Source of the DNA: Synechococcus sp. CBW1004
GTDB taxonomy: Bacteria; Cyanobacteriota; Cyanobacteriia; PCC-6307; Cyanobiaceae
Length of the DNA stretch: 64,000 nt
Assembly: GCF_015840715.1 (NCBI RefSeq)
Contig: NZ_CP060397.1
Location: 3,244,686 to 3,308,685, forward strand
Direction of reading: 5' to 3'
In this document: positions 16,179 to 25,167 of the stretch, piece by piece
How positions within the stretch are numbered: position 1 is the stretch's first letter
How the letters are laid out: each line of letters starts with the position of its first letter
Made by a program: the position numbers and the translations under genes
Notes under the pieces: model-generated
Databases searched by the model: none
Told to the model about the DNA's origin: nothing
What the model saw: only the letters and a program-made list of their open reading frames with translations

Positions 16179-19152
16179 GTGCTCTGCTGCCTACCGGCGC
16201 ATGCAGGAGCGGCCTCGTCGCCACAGCATGAGGGCAGCGTCGCGAACCCGGTGCAGCTCTCCGCCGCCCAGCCGATCTGGTCCCTGAGCGTGCAGGAGGC
16301 CTGGGCCGCCGTGCAGAGCCGCCCGGAGGGGCTCAGCCAGGCGGAGGCCAGCCAGCGTCTGGAGCGCTACGGCGCCAACCGGCTGCCACCCCAGAAGCGT
16401 CGCCCCCTCCTGCTGCGCCTCACCGACCAGCTGCTGCACTTCATGGCGCTGCTGCTCTGGGTGGCGGGCACGCTGGCGTTCGTGGCCGGGGCGCCGCAGC
16501 TGGGCTGGGCGATCTGGGCGGTGATCCTGATCAACGGCGCCTTCTCTTTCTGGCAGGAGTTCAAGGCGGAACGCACCCTCGAGGCCCTGGCCGGCAATCT
16601 GCCGCCGCGGGTGCGGGTGTGGCGCGACGGGCGGCTGCAGGAGCGCAGCGCCGACCAGCTCGTCTGCGGCGATCGGGTGGCGCTGGAGGAGGGCGATCAG
16701 GTGCCGGCCGACTGCCGCGTGGTGGAGGCGCACCAGCTGTATCTGGATCTGTCGGTGCTCACCGGCGAGGCGCTGCCGGTGGCCCGTGACGCCGAACCCC
16801 ACGGCAGCGAGGGCCTGCCCGCCCGGGAGCGCACCAACCTGCTGCTGGCCGGGTGCACCGTGGCCTCGGGCCGCGGCGAGGGGCTGGTGTACGCCACCGC
16901 CAGCGAGACGGAGTTCGGCCAGGTGGCGCACCTGAGCGCCAGCACGGCCCGCAGCACCAGCACCCTGGAGGCGCAGATCCAGCGGATCGTGCACACGATC
17001 ACCCTGATCGCGGTGGGCACAGGCGTGTTCACCTTCACGCTCAGCGTGCTGGTGGAGCGCATGGCACCGCTCGAGAGCCTGCTCTATGCGGTGGGTTCAT
17101 CGTCGGCCTGGTGCCCGAGGGCCTGCTGCCTCTGGTGACGCTGACCCTGGCGCTGAACGTGCAGCGCATGGCCCGCCGCAACGCTCTGGTGCGGCGCCTC
17201 TCGGCGATGGAGACGCTCGGTTCGGTGAGCGTGATCTGCTCTGACAAGACCGGCACGATCACCCAGAACCGCATGGCGGTGGAGGAGTGCTGGCTGCCCG
17301 AGGAGGCCCCGGAGCTGCGGCGCCTGCTGCTGCTGGCCGCCAGCCTCTGCTCGAACGCGCGCCTCGAGCATGGGAACGCTGGCCCCGAACAGGTCACCCC
17401 CGAGCCCTGGCGGGCCAGCGGCGATCCCACCGAGACGGCCCTGCTGCTGGCGGCGGCCGAGGTGGGCCTGATCCACGGCGAGCAGCAGCGGCGCTTCCCG
17501 CGCCGGCGTGAGCTGCCGTTCGCCTCGATCACCGCCGCCGCATGACGGTGGTGATCGAGGCGAGCGGGCCGATCGAGGGCCTGCCGCTCCGCGAGGCCGA
17601 TGCCGCCACACCGTCTGCCGGAACCTCCTCTGCCGCCACACCATCCCTGCTGGCGATCACCAAGGGGGCGCCGCTGGAGGTGCTGCAGCTGTGCACGGGC
17701 TGGCTGACGCCGGCGGGTGTCGTGCCGCTCGATGATGCGGCGCGGCAGCGGGCGGTGCAGGCCAACGATGGGCTGGCCGCGCGCGGCTTCCGGGTGATCG
17801 CCGTGGCGGTGCGCAGGGGCGATGCCGGCCTGCTGCCGCTGGCGCCGGAGGTCCTGGAGGCGGAGCTGTGGCTGGTGGGCCTGATCGGGCTGTATGACCC
17901 GCCGCGGCCGGAGGTGGGCGAGGCGATCCGCCAGTGCCGCCAGGCGGGCATCAAGGTGACGATGGTGACGGGTGACTATGGCCTCACCGCCCAGGCGATC
18001 GCCCGCCAGATCGGCCTGCTCGACCCGCCGGAGCCGAACGGGGCCACGGCTGGCGCGGCGCGGCCGGTTGCGGTCGCGGCTTCCGGTGTCTCCGGCGCCG
18101 ATCCGGTGCGGGTGATCGAAGGGGCGATGCTGGCCCGCCTCAGCGATGCGCATCTGCGGGCGCTGCTCAAGTACCGCAGCCGGCTGGTGTTCGCCCGCAT
18201 GGCGCCGGAGCAGAAGCTGCGGCTGGTCCAGGCCTACCGCGACCTGGGCGAGGTGGTGGCCGTCACCGGAGATGGGGTGAACGACGCGCCGGCGTTGCGG
18301 GCGGCGGATGTGGGGGTGGCGATGGGCCGCATCGGCACCGACGTGGCGCGCGAGGCGGCCGACATCGTGCTGCTCGACGACCACTTCGCCACGATCGTCG
18401 AGGCGGTGCGCTATGGCCGCGGCGTGGTGGCCAACATCCGCAGGTTCATCACCTACATCCTGGTGTCGAACGTGGCGGAGGCGGCGCCGTTCCTGGCGAT
18501 GGTGGCCTTCCGCATCCCGGCGGCCCTCACCGTGATGCAGATCCTGGCGGTGGATCTGGGCACCGATCTGCTGCCGGCCCTGGGGCTGGGGGCGGAGGCG
18601 CCGGAGTCGGGCCTGATGCACAGGCCGCCGCGGCGGCGCCAGGCACCGCTGCTCGATGGCCCGGTGCTGCGGCGCGCCTTTCTGGTTCTGGGGCCGCTGG
18701 AGGCGGGCCTGGCGCTGCTGGCCTATGGGCTGGTGTGGCGGCAGGCGGGGGTGACGGGGCCGCAGCTGCAGGCCCTGGCCCCCCAGCTGCTGCAGCACAC
18801 GGCGCCGGCGGCATTGCAGGCGGTGCAGCAGCGCGCCTCGAGCGTGGCCTTCACCGCGATCGTGCTGGGCCAGGTGGGGGCGCTGATGGCCTGCCGCAGC
18901 GAATGGCGGCCCTCCTGGCGGATGCTGCGCGAGCCCAACCCGTTGCTGTGGTGGGGGGTGATCAGCGAGCTGCTGCTGCTGGCGGCGCTGCTGCTGGTGC
19001 CGGCCTTGGGGGTGGTGTTCGCGCTGGGGCCCTACCCGCTGCGCTGGCTGCCCCTGCTGGCCCTGTCGGCGCCGTTGATCGTCCTGGTGGACGACCTGCG
19101 CAAGCGCTGGCCGCGGCGCCGGACACGGGAGCGAGCCGTGGGCCCGGGCTGA
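16179..19152 (+). pseudogene. cation-transporting P-type ATPase with two single-base frameshifts
   Basis: Three consecutive frames together encode one P2-type ATPase of about 990 residues. Part 1 (16179-~17096): actuator domain with SVLTGEALPVARD. Part 2 (~17097-~17527): VGLVPEGLLPLVTLTLAL in M4, the phosphorylation site CSDKTGTITQNR, and SGDPTETALL. Part 3 (~17527-19152): RRRMTVVIEAS, ITKGAPLEVL, MVTGDYGLTAQAIA, VAVTGDGVNDAPALRAADVG and the C-terminal membrane helices. Joint 1 needs one extra T at 17096-17097 (GGTTTCATC in place of GGTTCATC). Joint 2 needs one extra G at 17527 (TCGGATCAC). As written, the protein stops at 17138. All catalytic motifs survive, so this is either a recent inactivation or sequencing error. 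The exact start is uncertain (GTG at 16179). The ion is not inferable; PEGL-type members move Ca2+, Na+/K+ or related ions. Confidence 0.8.
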
Positions 19153-19197
19153 CCGGGATTGGTTTCACTGTGCCCAGACAACGCTGCGCCAGGCGGC

Positions 19198-20838
19198 ATG
19201 GGGCCGGTACCTTGCGGTTTTCGTGCCGCGCCGGTGGGCTGGGATCACGGTTACTCCTCGCGGGATACCTACACGGCCCATTTCCATAGCGAAATGGCGC
19301 CCAACTGGCTGGATTTCGCTGCCCTGGTGAAGGGCCATGCGCCGCCGCGCCGCCGGGAGGGGGCCTCGTTCCGCTATCTGGAGCTGGGCTGTGGCATGGG
19401 CTTCGGCCTCTGCCTGCTGGCGGCCCTCTACCCGGAGGGGCGCTTCCTCGGCGTCGACTTCCACCCCGACCACATCGCCCATGGCCGCCGCCTGGCCGAG
19501 ACCCTGGGCCTGGAGAACCTGCGCTTTCAGGAGGCGGATTTCGTCGACCTGCAGGCCGATCCCTCCCCCCTCGGCTTCGAGCGGGGCGAGACGGGTCCGT
19601 ATCACTACGTGGCCGCCCACGGCATCGCCACCTGGGTGGTGGAGCCGGTGCAGCAGGCGCTGCTGGCGGTGGCCTCGGCGGCGCTGCTACCGGGCGGACT
19701 CTTCTACAACTCGTACAAGACCCTGCCCGGCTGGCTGCCGCTGACGGCCTTTCAGCAACTGGTGCGGCTGGAGCTGCAGCGGGGCGAACCGGCTCTGCCG
19801 GGCGAGGCCTTCCGGCGGGCGACCGCCACCCTGGCCAGCCTGCTGGGGGAGGAGGGCCAGGCCACGCCCCTGCGCAATCTGCTGCCGACGCTGAGCACGG
19901 AGCTGGACGACCTGCGCCTCGACAACGTCCCCTACCTGCTGGGCGAATACGACAACGCCGGCTGGCAGCCGCTGTATGTGGCCGAGATGCACCAGCGCTG
20001 CGCCGCCCACAAGCTGCGGCCGGTCGCCACCGCCAATCTGCCGGAGCTGTTCGAGGAGCTGCTGCCCGAGCCGCTCCGCAGCCAGGTGAACGGCGAACCG
20101 AATGGGCTCATCCGCCAGACCCTGATCGATCTGGCCTGCGCGAGACGCTTCCGCCGCGATCTCTTTGCACGCGGCAGCGTGCGCCTCAGCCCCGACGCCT
20201 GGCGCCGCCGCCTGAGCGGCCTGCGCCTGCGCCGGCGAGAAACGCCGTCCCGGCAGGACTGGCGCTTCCGCACCAGCTTCGGAGAGCTGAGCGTGCCTCC
20301 GGCGATCTGCGAGGCGATGGAGGCGGCCCTGGCCCCGGGCCCGCGCAGCCTGGCGGAGCTGGCCGAGGCGATCGGCCAGCCGCCGGTGGAGGCGCTGCGC
20401 CTGGCGGCGCTGCTGCTGCATGAGGAGCGGCTGGGCCTTGATCGCGGTGAGGCGGGAGCTCAGGCTCAGGCCGGCTGCGAGCGGGCGAATGCCCGTCTAC
20501 TGCAGCGCATGGCGGAGGGCTGGGGCTACGGCAGCCTGGCGGCGCCGGCGGTGGGCAGCGGCGTGGACTGCTCCCTGGTGGAGGCTCTCTGCTGCCAGGC
20601 CCCGGGCCAGGGCCCCCTGGGAGCCACGGAGGAGCGCTGGCTGCTGGAGCGGCTGCGCGAGCTCGGTGCCCGATCCGCCTCCACCGCCAACAACGATGTG
20701 AAGCCGGTCTACGCTTTGGATGAAAAGACTCTGTATGTCGTGACCGCGTTCCAGCGCGATCGCCTGCCTTTTCTGCAGGCGCTGGGCGTGGTTCTCGCCC
20801 GATTCCAGCCCCGGAGTCCCGGCCATGCCGATGCCTGA
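19198..20838 (+). CDS. class I SAM methyltransferase with regulatory domain
   Basis: A 546-residue protein. Residues ~55-190 are a Rossmann methyltransferase: FRYLELGCGMGFGLCLLAAL (SAM loop), FLGVDFHPDHIAHGRRLAET, FQEADFVDL, VAAHGIATWVVE, LLPGGLFYNSYKTLPGW. The middle matches the methyltransferase regulatory domain (PF10119 type: YLLGEYDNAGWQPLYVAEMH, HKLRPVATANL), and the C-terminal third is a helical winged region. The substrate is unknown; relatives sit in LPS/cell-surface loci. The ATG at 19198 is preferred over a TTG 39 bp upstream. Its end overlaps the first pilin-like gene by 14 bp, so it may act in the same surface system. Confidence 0.82.
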   Translation: MGPVPCGFRAAPVGWDHGYSSRDTYTAHFHSEMAPNWLDFAALVKGHAPPRRREGASFRYLELGCGMGFGLCLLAALYPEGRFLGVDFHPDHIAHGRRLAETLGLENLRFQEADFVDLQADPSPLGFERGETGPYHYVAAHGIATWVVEPVQQALLAVASAALLPGGLFYNSYKTLPGWLPLTAFQQLVRLELQRGEPALPGEAFRRATATLASLLGEEGQATPLRNLLPTLSTELDDLRLDNVPYLLGEYDNAGWQPLYVAEMHQRCAAHKLRPVATANLPELFEELLPEPLRSQVNGEPNGLIRQTLIDLACARRFRRDLFARGSVRLSPDAWRRRLSGLRLRRRETPSRQDWRFRTSFGELSVPPAICEAMEAALAPGPRSLAELAEAIGQPPVEALRLAALLLHEERLGLDRGEAGAQAQAGCERANARLLQRMAEGWGYGSLAAPAVGSGVDCSLVEALCCQAPGQGPLGATEERWLLERLRELGARSASTANNDVKPVYALDEKTLYVVTAFQRDRLPFLQALGVVLARFQPRSPGHADA

Positions 20839-22864
20839 CCTGAGCACGCTTCTGAACTCTTACCGCACCAGGGCCCGCTCTGGCAGCCGAACCGCCGCTT
20901 CAGGCGTGCGGGGTCGGCGACGGCGGCGACCGGTTGCCGTGGAAGCGGGCAGCGCCATGCGGCTACGGCGACGGACAAGGGGAAGTGCCCTGGTGCTGGC
21001 CCTGATGGCGGGTCTGGTGGCGCTGATCGGTGCGCTGCTGCTGGCCAGTCGCCTGTTCTCCTCCCGCTTCAGCAGCGCCTCCCGCAGCGACACCCTGGCG
21101 GCCCGTGAGGCAGCGGAGTATGGGCTGAATACCATTCAGGCGAAGCTGAACACCAACGAGCTCGGCTATCTCTGGGTCACCAAAAAAGAGCAATGGGGCA
21201 ACGTCACCCGTGAAGCTCTTGGAAACTGTCAAGTGTCCGTCCTTGACGCCGACGGCGAAGAGATTGCGAACCTGCCTGCGCTCCCGGATGAGCTGGCGGC
21301 CTCCGAAGCTCAGGAGATCAAAAGCGCAGGCGATACCAGAATCACCTATGAACTCACTGGCTTTCAGCCTCCCAACTTGCCAGTTGGTCCAGAGTTAAAA
21401 GATGAAGATAGAGAATCGCTCCTGGCTCAGGAGGCGTTCTGTGGCGAGACGGGATCCGGGAGTGATTTCGGTAATCTCAATGGCGGTTCCGCTATCATCA
21501 CGGTCACTGGGACCGTCACACGCGGCAATAACAAAACCACGTTCAAGCTCAGTCGTCGCACACACGTGGCGGCTGCATCGGCCGGGACAGAGCTTGTTGC
21601 CTCTTTCGTCATTCTTGGTAATGCTTACAAGGCCGACAAAAAGAACAAATTTGGCGACGATTCCGATATTACGCAGCTTCTCTCCGCGGATGGCAATATT
21701 TGTTACGGAACGGTTGATAGTCCAGGCTGCTTCAGTCCTGACCTGCCCAAGACTGTCATCGGCTGTTTCGACCTTGGCTCTTGCTTGATTAATAATGTTG
21801 ATCTTGACGATAAAACACGCTCTAAATATTGCAAAGATGTTCAGCCAAAAGAGAAAGGAAAAAAGAAAACAAAAGCGGGATTTACTTGTAACGAGTTCCA
21901 GCAAATTGGTGATCTCCCGCCAGTGCCATTGCCAAGCACCTCTGGGATGGTGATCAGCGGCTCTCTGTATCAGGACTCTGATTGGGAAGATTATTCTCGC
22001 GAATATGACTGCAAGGCGGATGAAGTTGGCTCTGGCTCCTCAAAAGTTATTCAATGGAATTGCGAAATTGATGGAGGTATCTCGAGTGGCAAGGGCAAGG
22101 GCAAGGGCAAGGGCAAGGGCAAGGACACAAGCGCTGACCTTGAAGATGTCCGCTTCCCCTATCTGAATACTGCCAAGCTTCCCTCCAGTCTTGCTGCGAC
22201 ATGGAGCCTCAGTAATTCAGATTTAGTCCCCGGTTGTTATTTCGCGGGGGTGGACGCAAGCAATTCTGCCAGTAAGGCGGACCAGATCAAAACAACGGCC
22301 ATCAATTGCTTGGTTGATAAAATAAAGATTGATAATGATAGCAAGTTCGGCAATTTTATTGTGCACACTGCCAACGGCGGGAATCAACTGCTTCCCGTAA
22401 ATATTTTCCTTCATGGCGATGATAAGGATAAGGTCGAATTGTCCAAAGGGGGCATCCAGGGAAATGACGTGAGCCAATACGGTTGGAATCGATTGCGCAT
22501 CCTTGGCGAGCCACAGGAGACAGCAGATGGTGATCCAGTGGCCTGCGATGTCTCCAGCCCGATTGTCAGCAAAGGGAGCAAGACCAATGACCTTGATAAT
22601 CTCTTTCTGTGGCTGCCCAATGCTTCGTTGGAATACGATAAAAAGGGCACCAAAGAAAATTCTTTTGCTGTCATCTGGGTGTGTCAGTTTACTGGTCCCA
22701 AGAAGGACAAGGATGGCACTAAATTTTCCATTGTCACGCCCTTCCCCGAGGAGGTGGCGCGAGCCGGCGTTGCCGGAATTGATCCCACGCTCGGCTCCAG
22801 TTTCGTCACGGTCGGTGGTGGTACCTATCGCGGCTTCGGATCGCAGGACAGTCCGGGATCGTGA
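20825..22864 (+). CDS. PilX-like type IV pilus-associated protein with AT-rich body
   Basis: A 679-residue protein with a basic N-terminus, then a single hydrophobic segment (SALVLALMAGLVALIGALLL) and AAREAAEYGLNTIQAKLN. This is the arrangement of PilX-type minor pilins, which lack a canonical prepilin Gly-Phe-Thr-Leu site. The remaining ~590 residues are an extracellular, Lys/Asp-rich domain with several Cys and a GK repeat at about residues 422-433. From about 21180 to 22720 the DNA is clearly richer in A/T, with codons (AAA, AAT, ATT, TTT) rare in neighbouring genes. This suggests a recently acquired or diversified adhesin-like part. Its stop overlaps the GTG start of the next pilin gene. 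Confidence 0.7.
   Translation: MPMPDLSTLLNSYRTRARSGSRTAASGVRGRRRRRPVAVEAGSAMRLRRRTRGSALVLALMAGLVALIGALLLASRLFSSRFSSASRSDTLAAREAAEYGLNTIQAKLNTNELGYLWVTKKEQWGNVTREALGNCQVSVLDADGEEIANLPALPDELAASEAQEIKSAGDTRITYELTGFQPPNLPVGPELKDEDRESLLAQEAFCGETGSGSDFGNLNGGSAIITVTGTVTRGNNKTTFKLSRRTHVAAASAGTELVASFVILGNAYKADKKNKFGDDSDITQLLSADGNICYGTVDSPGCFSPDLPKTVIGCFDLGSCLINNVDLDDKTRSKYCKDVQPKEKGKKKTKAGFTCNEFQQIGDLPPVPLPSTSGMVISGSLYQDSDWEDYSREYDCKADEVGSGSSKVIQWNCEIDGGISSGKGKGKGKGKGKDTSADLEDVRFPYLNTAKLPSSLAATWSLSNSDLVPGCYFAGVDASNSASKADQIKTTAINCLVDKIKIDNDSKFGNFIVHTANGGNQLLPVNIFLHGDDKDKVELSKGGIQGNDVSQYGWNRLRILGEPQETADGDPVACDVSSPIVSKGSKTNDLDNLFLWLPNASLEYDKKGTKENSFAVIWVCQFTGPKKDKDGTKFSIVTPFPEEVARAGVAGIDPTLGSSFVTVGGGTYRGFGSQDSPGS
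22088..22123 (+). repeat. GGCAAG x6 in-frame hexanucleotide repeat
   Basis: Six perfect tandem copies of GGCAAG encode (Gly-Lys)6 inside the PilX-like gene. Because the unit is 6 bp, copy-number change lengthens or shortens the protein without shifting the frame. The basic tract could bind acidic polysaccharide or DNA (inference). Confidence 0.9.
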
Positions 22865-23571
22865 ACATCAGGCACCTGTCAGGATCCGATCTGCATCGGG
22901 GGGCGAGTCTGTGGCGGTCGCGGCCCCCCATCTCCCTGCGTCGTCGTCCAGCTGTCCGGCAGAGTGGCGGCTTCACCATCCTGGAGGCCCTGATCGGGGT
23001 GGTGATTCTCACTGCCTCCATCGGTGCCTTGGCTGTCGTCACGGCCCGGCAGTGGAGCCGCTCCGTGGATGTGGATGTGCTCGATCGGGTCGAGAATGCC
23101 GTCGCCAGTGATCTGGGTTGGCTGAAGACCTACGCCAAGTACTGGCGCATGACCAGCGGCCCCTATCCGCTCACCTGTGAGCAGGCCGGCTTCGGCAGTG
23201 ACTGCACAGATTTTGTGACGTCAAAATTGGCAACCGTCTATGAGCCGGATCCGGCTCTCTGCACAGAAACAACCGGTCTGGCCGAAGGGTTCGTCGAAGC
23301 GGCCAGCACGGTTTCGCTCACGCCAGCGCGGCCGTTTGCCATTGATCCGGAGACTCTGACCCAGACCCTGTTGACCAGCGACCCCAACCCTGATCCTGGA
23401 GAAGGCCAATACGAATCCTCGCTTCCACCGGGAGCAACCCTGGTGCGTACCATCACGCCGGGCACCAATATTGTTTTCCTCTCGTATTCGCTCACGGGTG
23501 GCAATGCGGCTGCCTACGGCTTCCTTCGCGAAGCGGCCCTGCAGTTAGATGCCTCTGCCTGGTGCCCATGA
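22861..23571 (+). CDS. PilV-like type IV prepilin
   Basis: A 236-residue prepilin-like protein. A basic leader ends in SGGFTILEALIGVVILTASI, i.e. the prepilin peptidase site G-F-T-x-x-E with the +5 Glu, followed by the hydrophobic N-terminal pilin helix. The C-terminal domain has paired Cys (LTCEQAGFGSDC, ALC). The GTG start overlaps the previous stop (GTGA) and the 3' end overlaps the next gene, so the four pilin genes look like one operon. Confidence 0.82.
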   Translation: MNIRHLSGSDLHRGASLWRSRPPISLRRRPAVRQSGGFTILEALIGVVILTASIGALAVVTARQWSRSVDVDVLDRVENAVASDLGWLKTYAKYWRMTSGPYPLTCEQAGFGSDCTDFVTSKLATVYEPDPALCTETTGLAEGFVEAASTVSLTPARPFAIDPETLTQTLLTSDPNPDPGEGQYESSLPPGATLVRTITPGTNIVFLSYSLTGGNAAAYGFLREAALQLDASAWCP

Positions 23572-24119
23572 GCATCCGACACCTCCGCCACGTGCATCGA
23601 GCGGCGGGTTTCACCCTGGTGGAGTTGCTCGTCACGGCGGCTGTGCTGGTGGTGGTGTCCTCGATCAGCTTCCCGAATGTGGTGCGTTTCTATGAGGATC
23701 AGAAGCTGCGCCAGGCTGCCATTGAACTCCAGAGCCATCTGCAGCGTGGTCGCACCCTGGCCCAGCGCTTCCAGAATCTCTGCACCCTGGGGATCAGCAG
23801 CGGCGCCGCTGGCGCTGCGGTGCAGGTGAGCGGCACCACCGTCACGAATAATTCCTGTGCAGCCGCCAACCTGCAGGCGCTTGATCTCAGCGCCGTGACG
23901 GGTGTGAGCGGCCTCAGCGTCACCTGCTCAGGCAGCGGCTGCAGCACCCCCGTTGCCATCAATTTTCTTCCCCTCGGGGTGCTGGCGGGTGACGCTCAGA
24001 CCGTGTTCCTCGCGGGAACCGCCACCGCCACCCAGTTCTGCGTGGACCTGGACCTCACCCTGATCCGTGTCGGCTTCCGCAACGGCAGCAGTGGCGCCTG
24101 CACCTACTCGCGCAGCTGA
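23568..24119 (+). CDS. GspH/FimT-type pseudopilin
   Basis: A 183-residue pseudopilin from the ATG at 23568 (ATGA overlap with the previous stop). The prepilin site is RAAGFTLVELLVTAAVLVVV with Glu at +5, followed by SFPNVVRFYEDQKLRQAAIE and LQRGRTLAQRF, typical of FimT/GspH. The C-terminal beta domain has four Cys (two possible disulfides) and a Thr/Ser/Gly-rich composition. It is a probable minor pilin priming pilus assembly or DNA uptake. Confidence 0.85.
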   Translation: MSIRHLRHVHRAAGFTLVELLVTAAVLVVVSSISFPNVVRFYEDQKLRQAAIELQSHLQRGRTLAQRFQNLCTLGISSGAAGAAVQVSGTTVTNNSCAAANLQALDLSAVTGVSGLSVTCSGSGCSTPVAINFLPLGVLAGDAQTVFLAGTATATQFCVDLDLTLIRVGFRNGSSGACTYSRS

Positions 24120-24127
24120 ACGGAACC

Positions 24128-25069
24128 ATGGCTCAGCCTTCTCGCCCTCCAGTCGCCCGCCGGGCTTCCGTCCTGCGCCTGCAGCGCAGGCAGCGGCAGA
24201 TCCAGGGCATCAGCCTCACGGAGCTGCTGATTGGGGTGGTGATCTCCATCGTGGTGCTCGGGGCCGGGGTGCAGGTGCTGGTCTCCCTGATCCGGGGGGA
24301 CACCGCCACCCAGGTGGAACTCAACCGCAAGGACGGGGTCAGCCGCGTGCTCGGTCTGATGCAGGAGGAGATCCGCGACGCGCAGCGGGTGGAGAGCGGA
24401 GGTAGCCTGACAGCCCTGTCCGGCTGCAGCACAACGCCGCTGTTGGTCCTCCGTGGCGCAACAGGCGCCGAGGACATCTCTTATGGCCTGCTCACCCAGG
24501 CCACCAGCGCCACGTGGCGGGGTCCGGCCCGTGTAGTGCGTTGCGGTCTCCCTTATAACACCAACGGCCAACTGGACACTACGGCCAGTCGTAGCGAGCA
24601 GGTGTTGGTGGACAGCCTGACGGCCAATGGGTTCACGGCCAGCACCCTGGGAATCAGCAGCCAGATCAGCCGCAACGTGGAGCTGACCCTCATCAGCGAT
24701 GCCTCCGGCACAGCCATCAGCAACACGGTTCAGGTGCCGATCAACAGCAACCAGCTCTTCGGGCTCGCCAGCAGCGGCGTCACGGGCGGCTGTGTCGCCA
24801 CAGGCTGCGCTGATCCAAGCGGAACCTCCATCCATTACAGGCCAGCCCTGACGCAGGGTGGAAGCACGCTCACCGGGAGCGTCGATACTGTCGTTGAAGA
24901 TATCTTTTATTTTGAAGGTTTGCGCAGTGCCTACAACCTGACGGAAACCCCTGGAACCGGCGCTTGTACAAAAGCGAAGTGCACCGTCCGGTTAGGTGCC
25001 TCAGGCCCCTGGGTGACCCTGTCTGAGGGTGAAGTGCTTGTCTTCAGAGATCTCCAGATCCGTCTTTGA
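24128..25069 (+). CDS. PilW-like type IV pilus minor pilin
   Basis: A 313-residue protein. The basic leader is followed by QGISLTELLIGVVISIVVLG, a prepilin site with the +5 Glu in the form G-I-S-L-T-E. The helix continues with LVSLIRGDTATQVELNRKDG and LMQEEIRDAQRVE, typical of PilW/PulJ-type minor pilins. Cys pairs appear in the C-terminal part (GGCVATGCAD, TGACTKAKC). It is the last gene of the pilin operon; a complete IS lies 98 bp downstream. Confidence 0.82.
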   Translation: MAQPSRPPVARRASVLRLQRRQRQIQGISLTELLIGVVISIVVLGAGVQVLVSLIRGDTATQVELNRKDGVSRVLGLMQEEIRDAQRVESGGSLTALSGCSTTPLLVLRGATGAEDISYGLLTQATSATWRGPARVVRCGLPYNTNGQLDTTASRSEQVLVDSLTANGFTASTLGISSQISRNVELTLISDASGTAISNTVQVPINSNQLFGLASSGVTGGCVATGCADPSGTSIHYRPALTQGGSTLTGSVDTVVEDIFYFEGLRSAYNLTETPGTGACTKAKCTVRLGASGPWVTLSEGEVLVFRDLQIRL

Positions 25070-25167
25070 GCCGTCTTTGAGCGCCTGACATTGTCGGTGA
25101 GCTGGCGATCCTTATGTGTCCCTTTTGCGCAGGCTGAGCCCGTAGCCAATTGGTGCTGCGTCAGGTA

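Noticed and set aside
17041-18798. 585-codon minus-strand frame opposite the P-type ATPase
   Set aside because: The plus strand carries all ATPase catalytic motifs; the minus translation is His/Arg/Gln-rich shadow.
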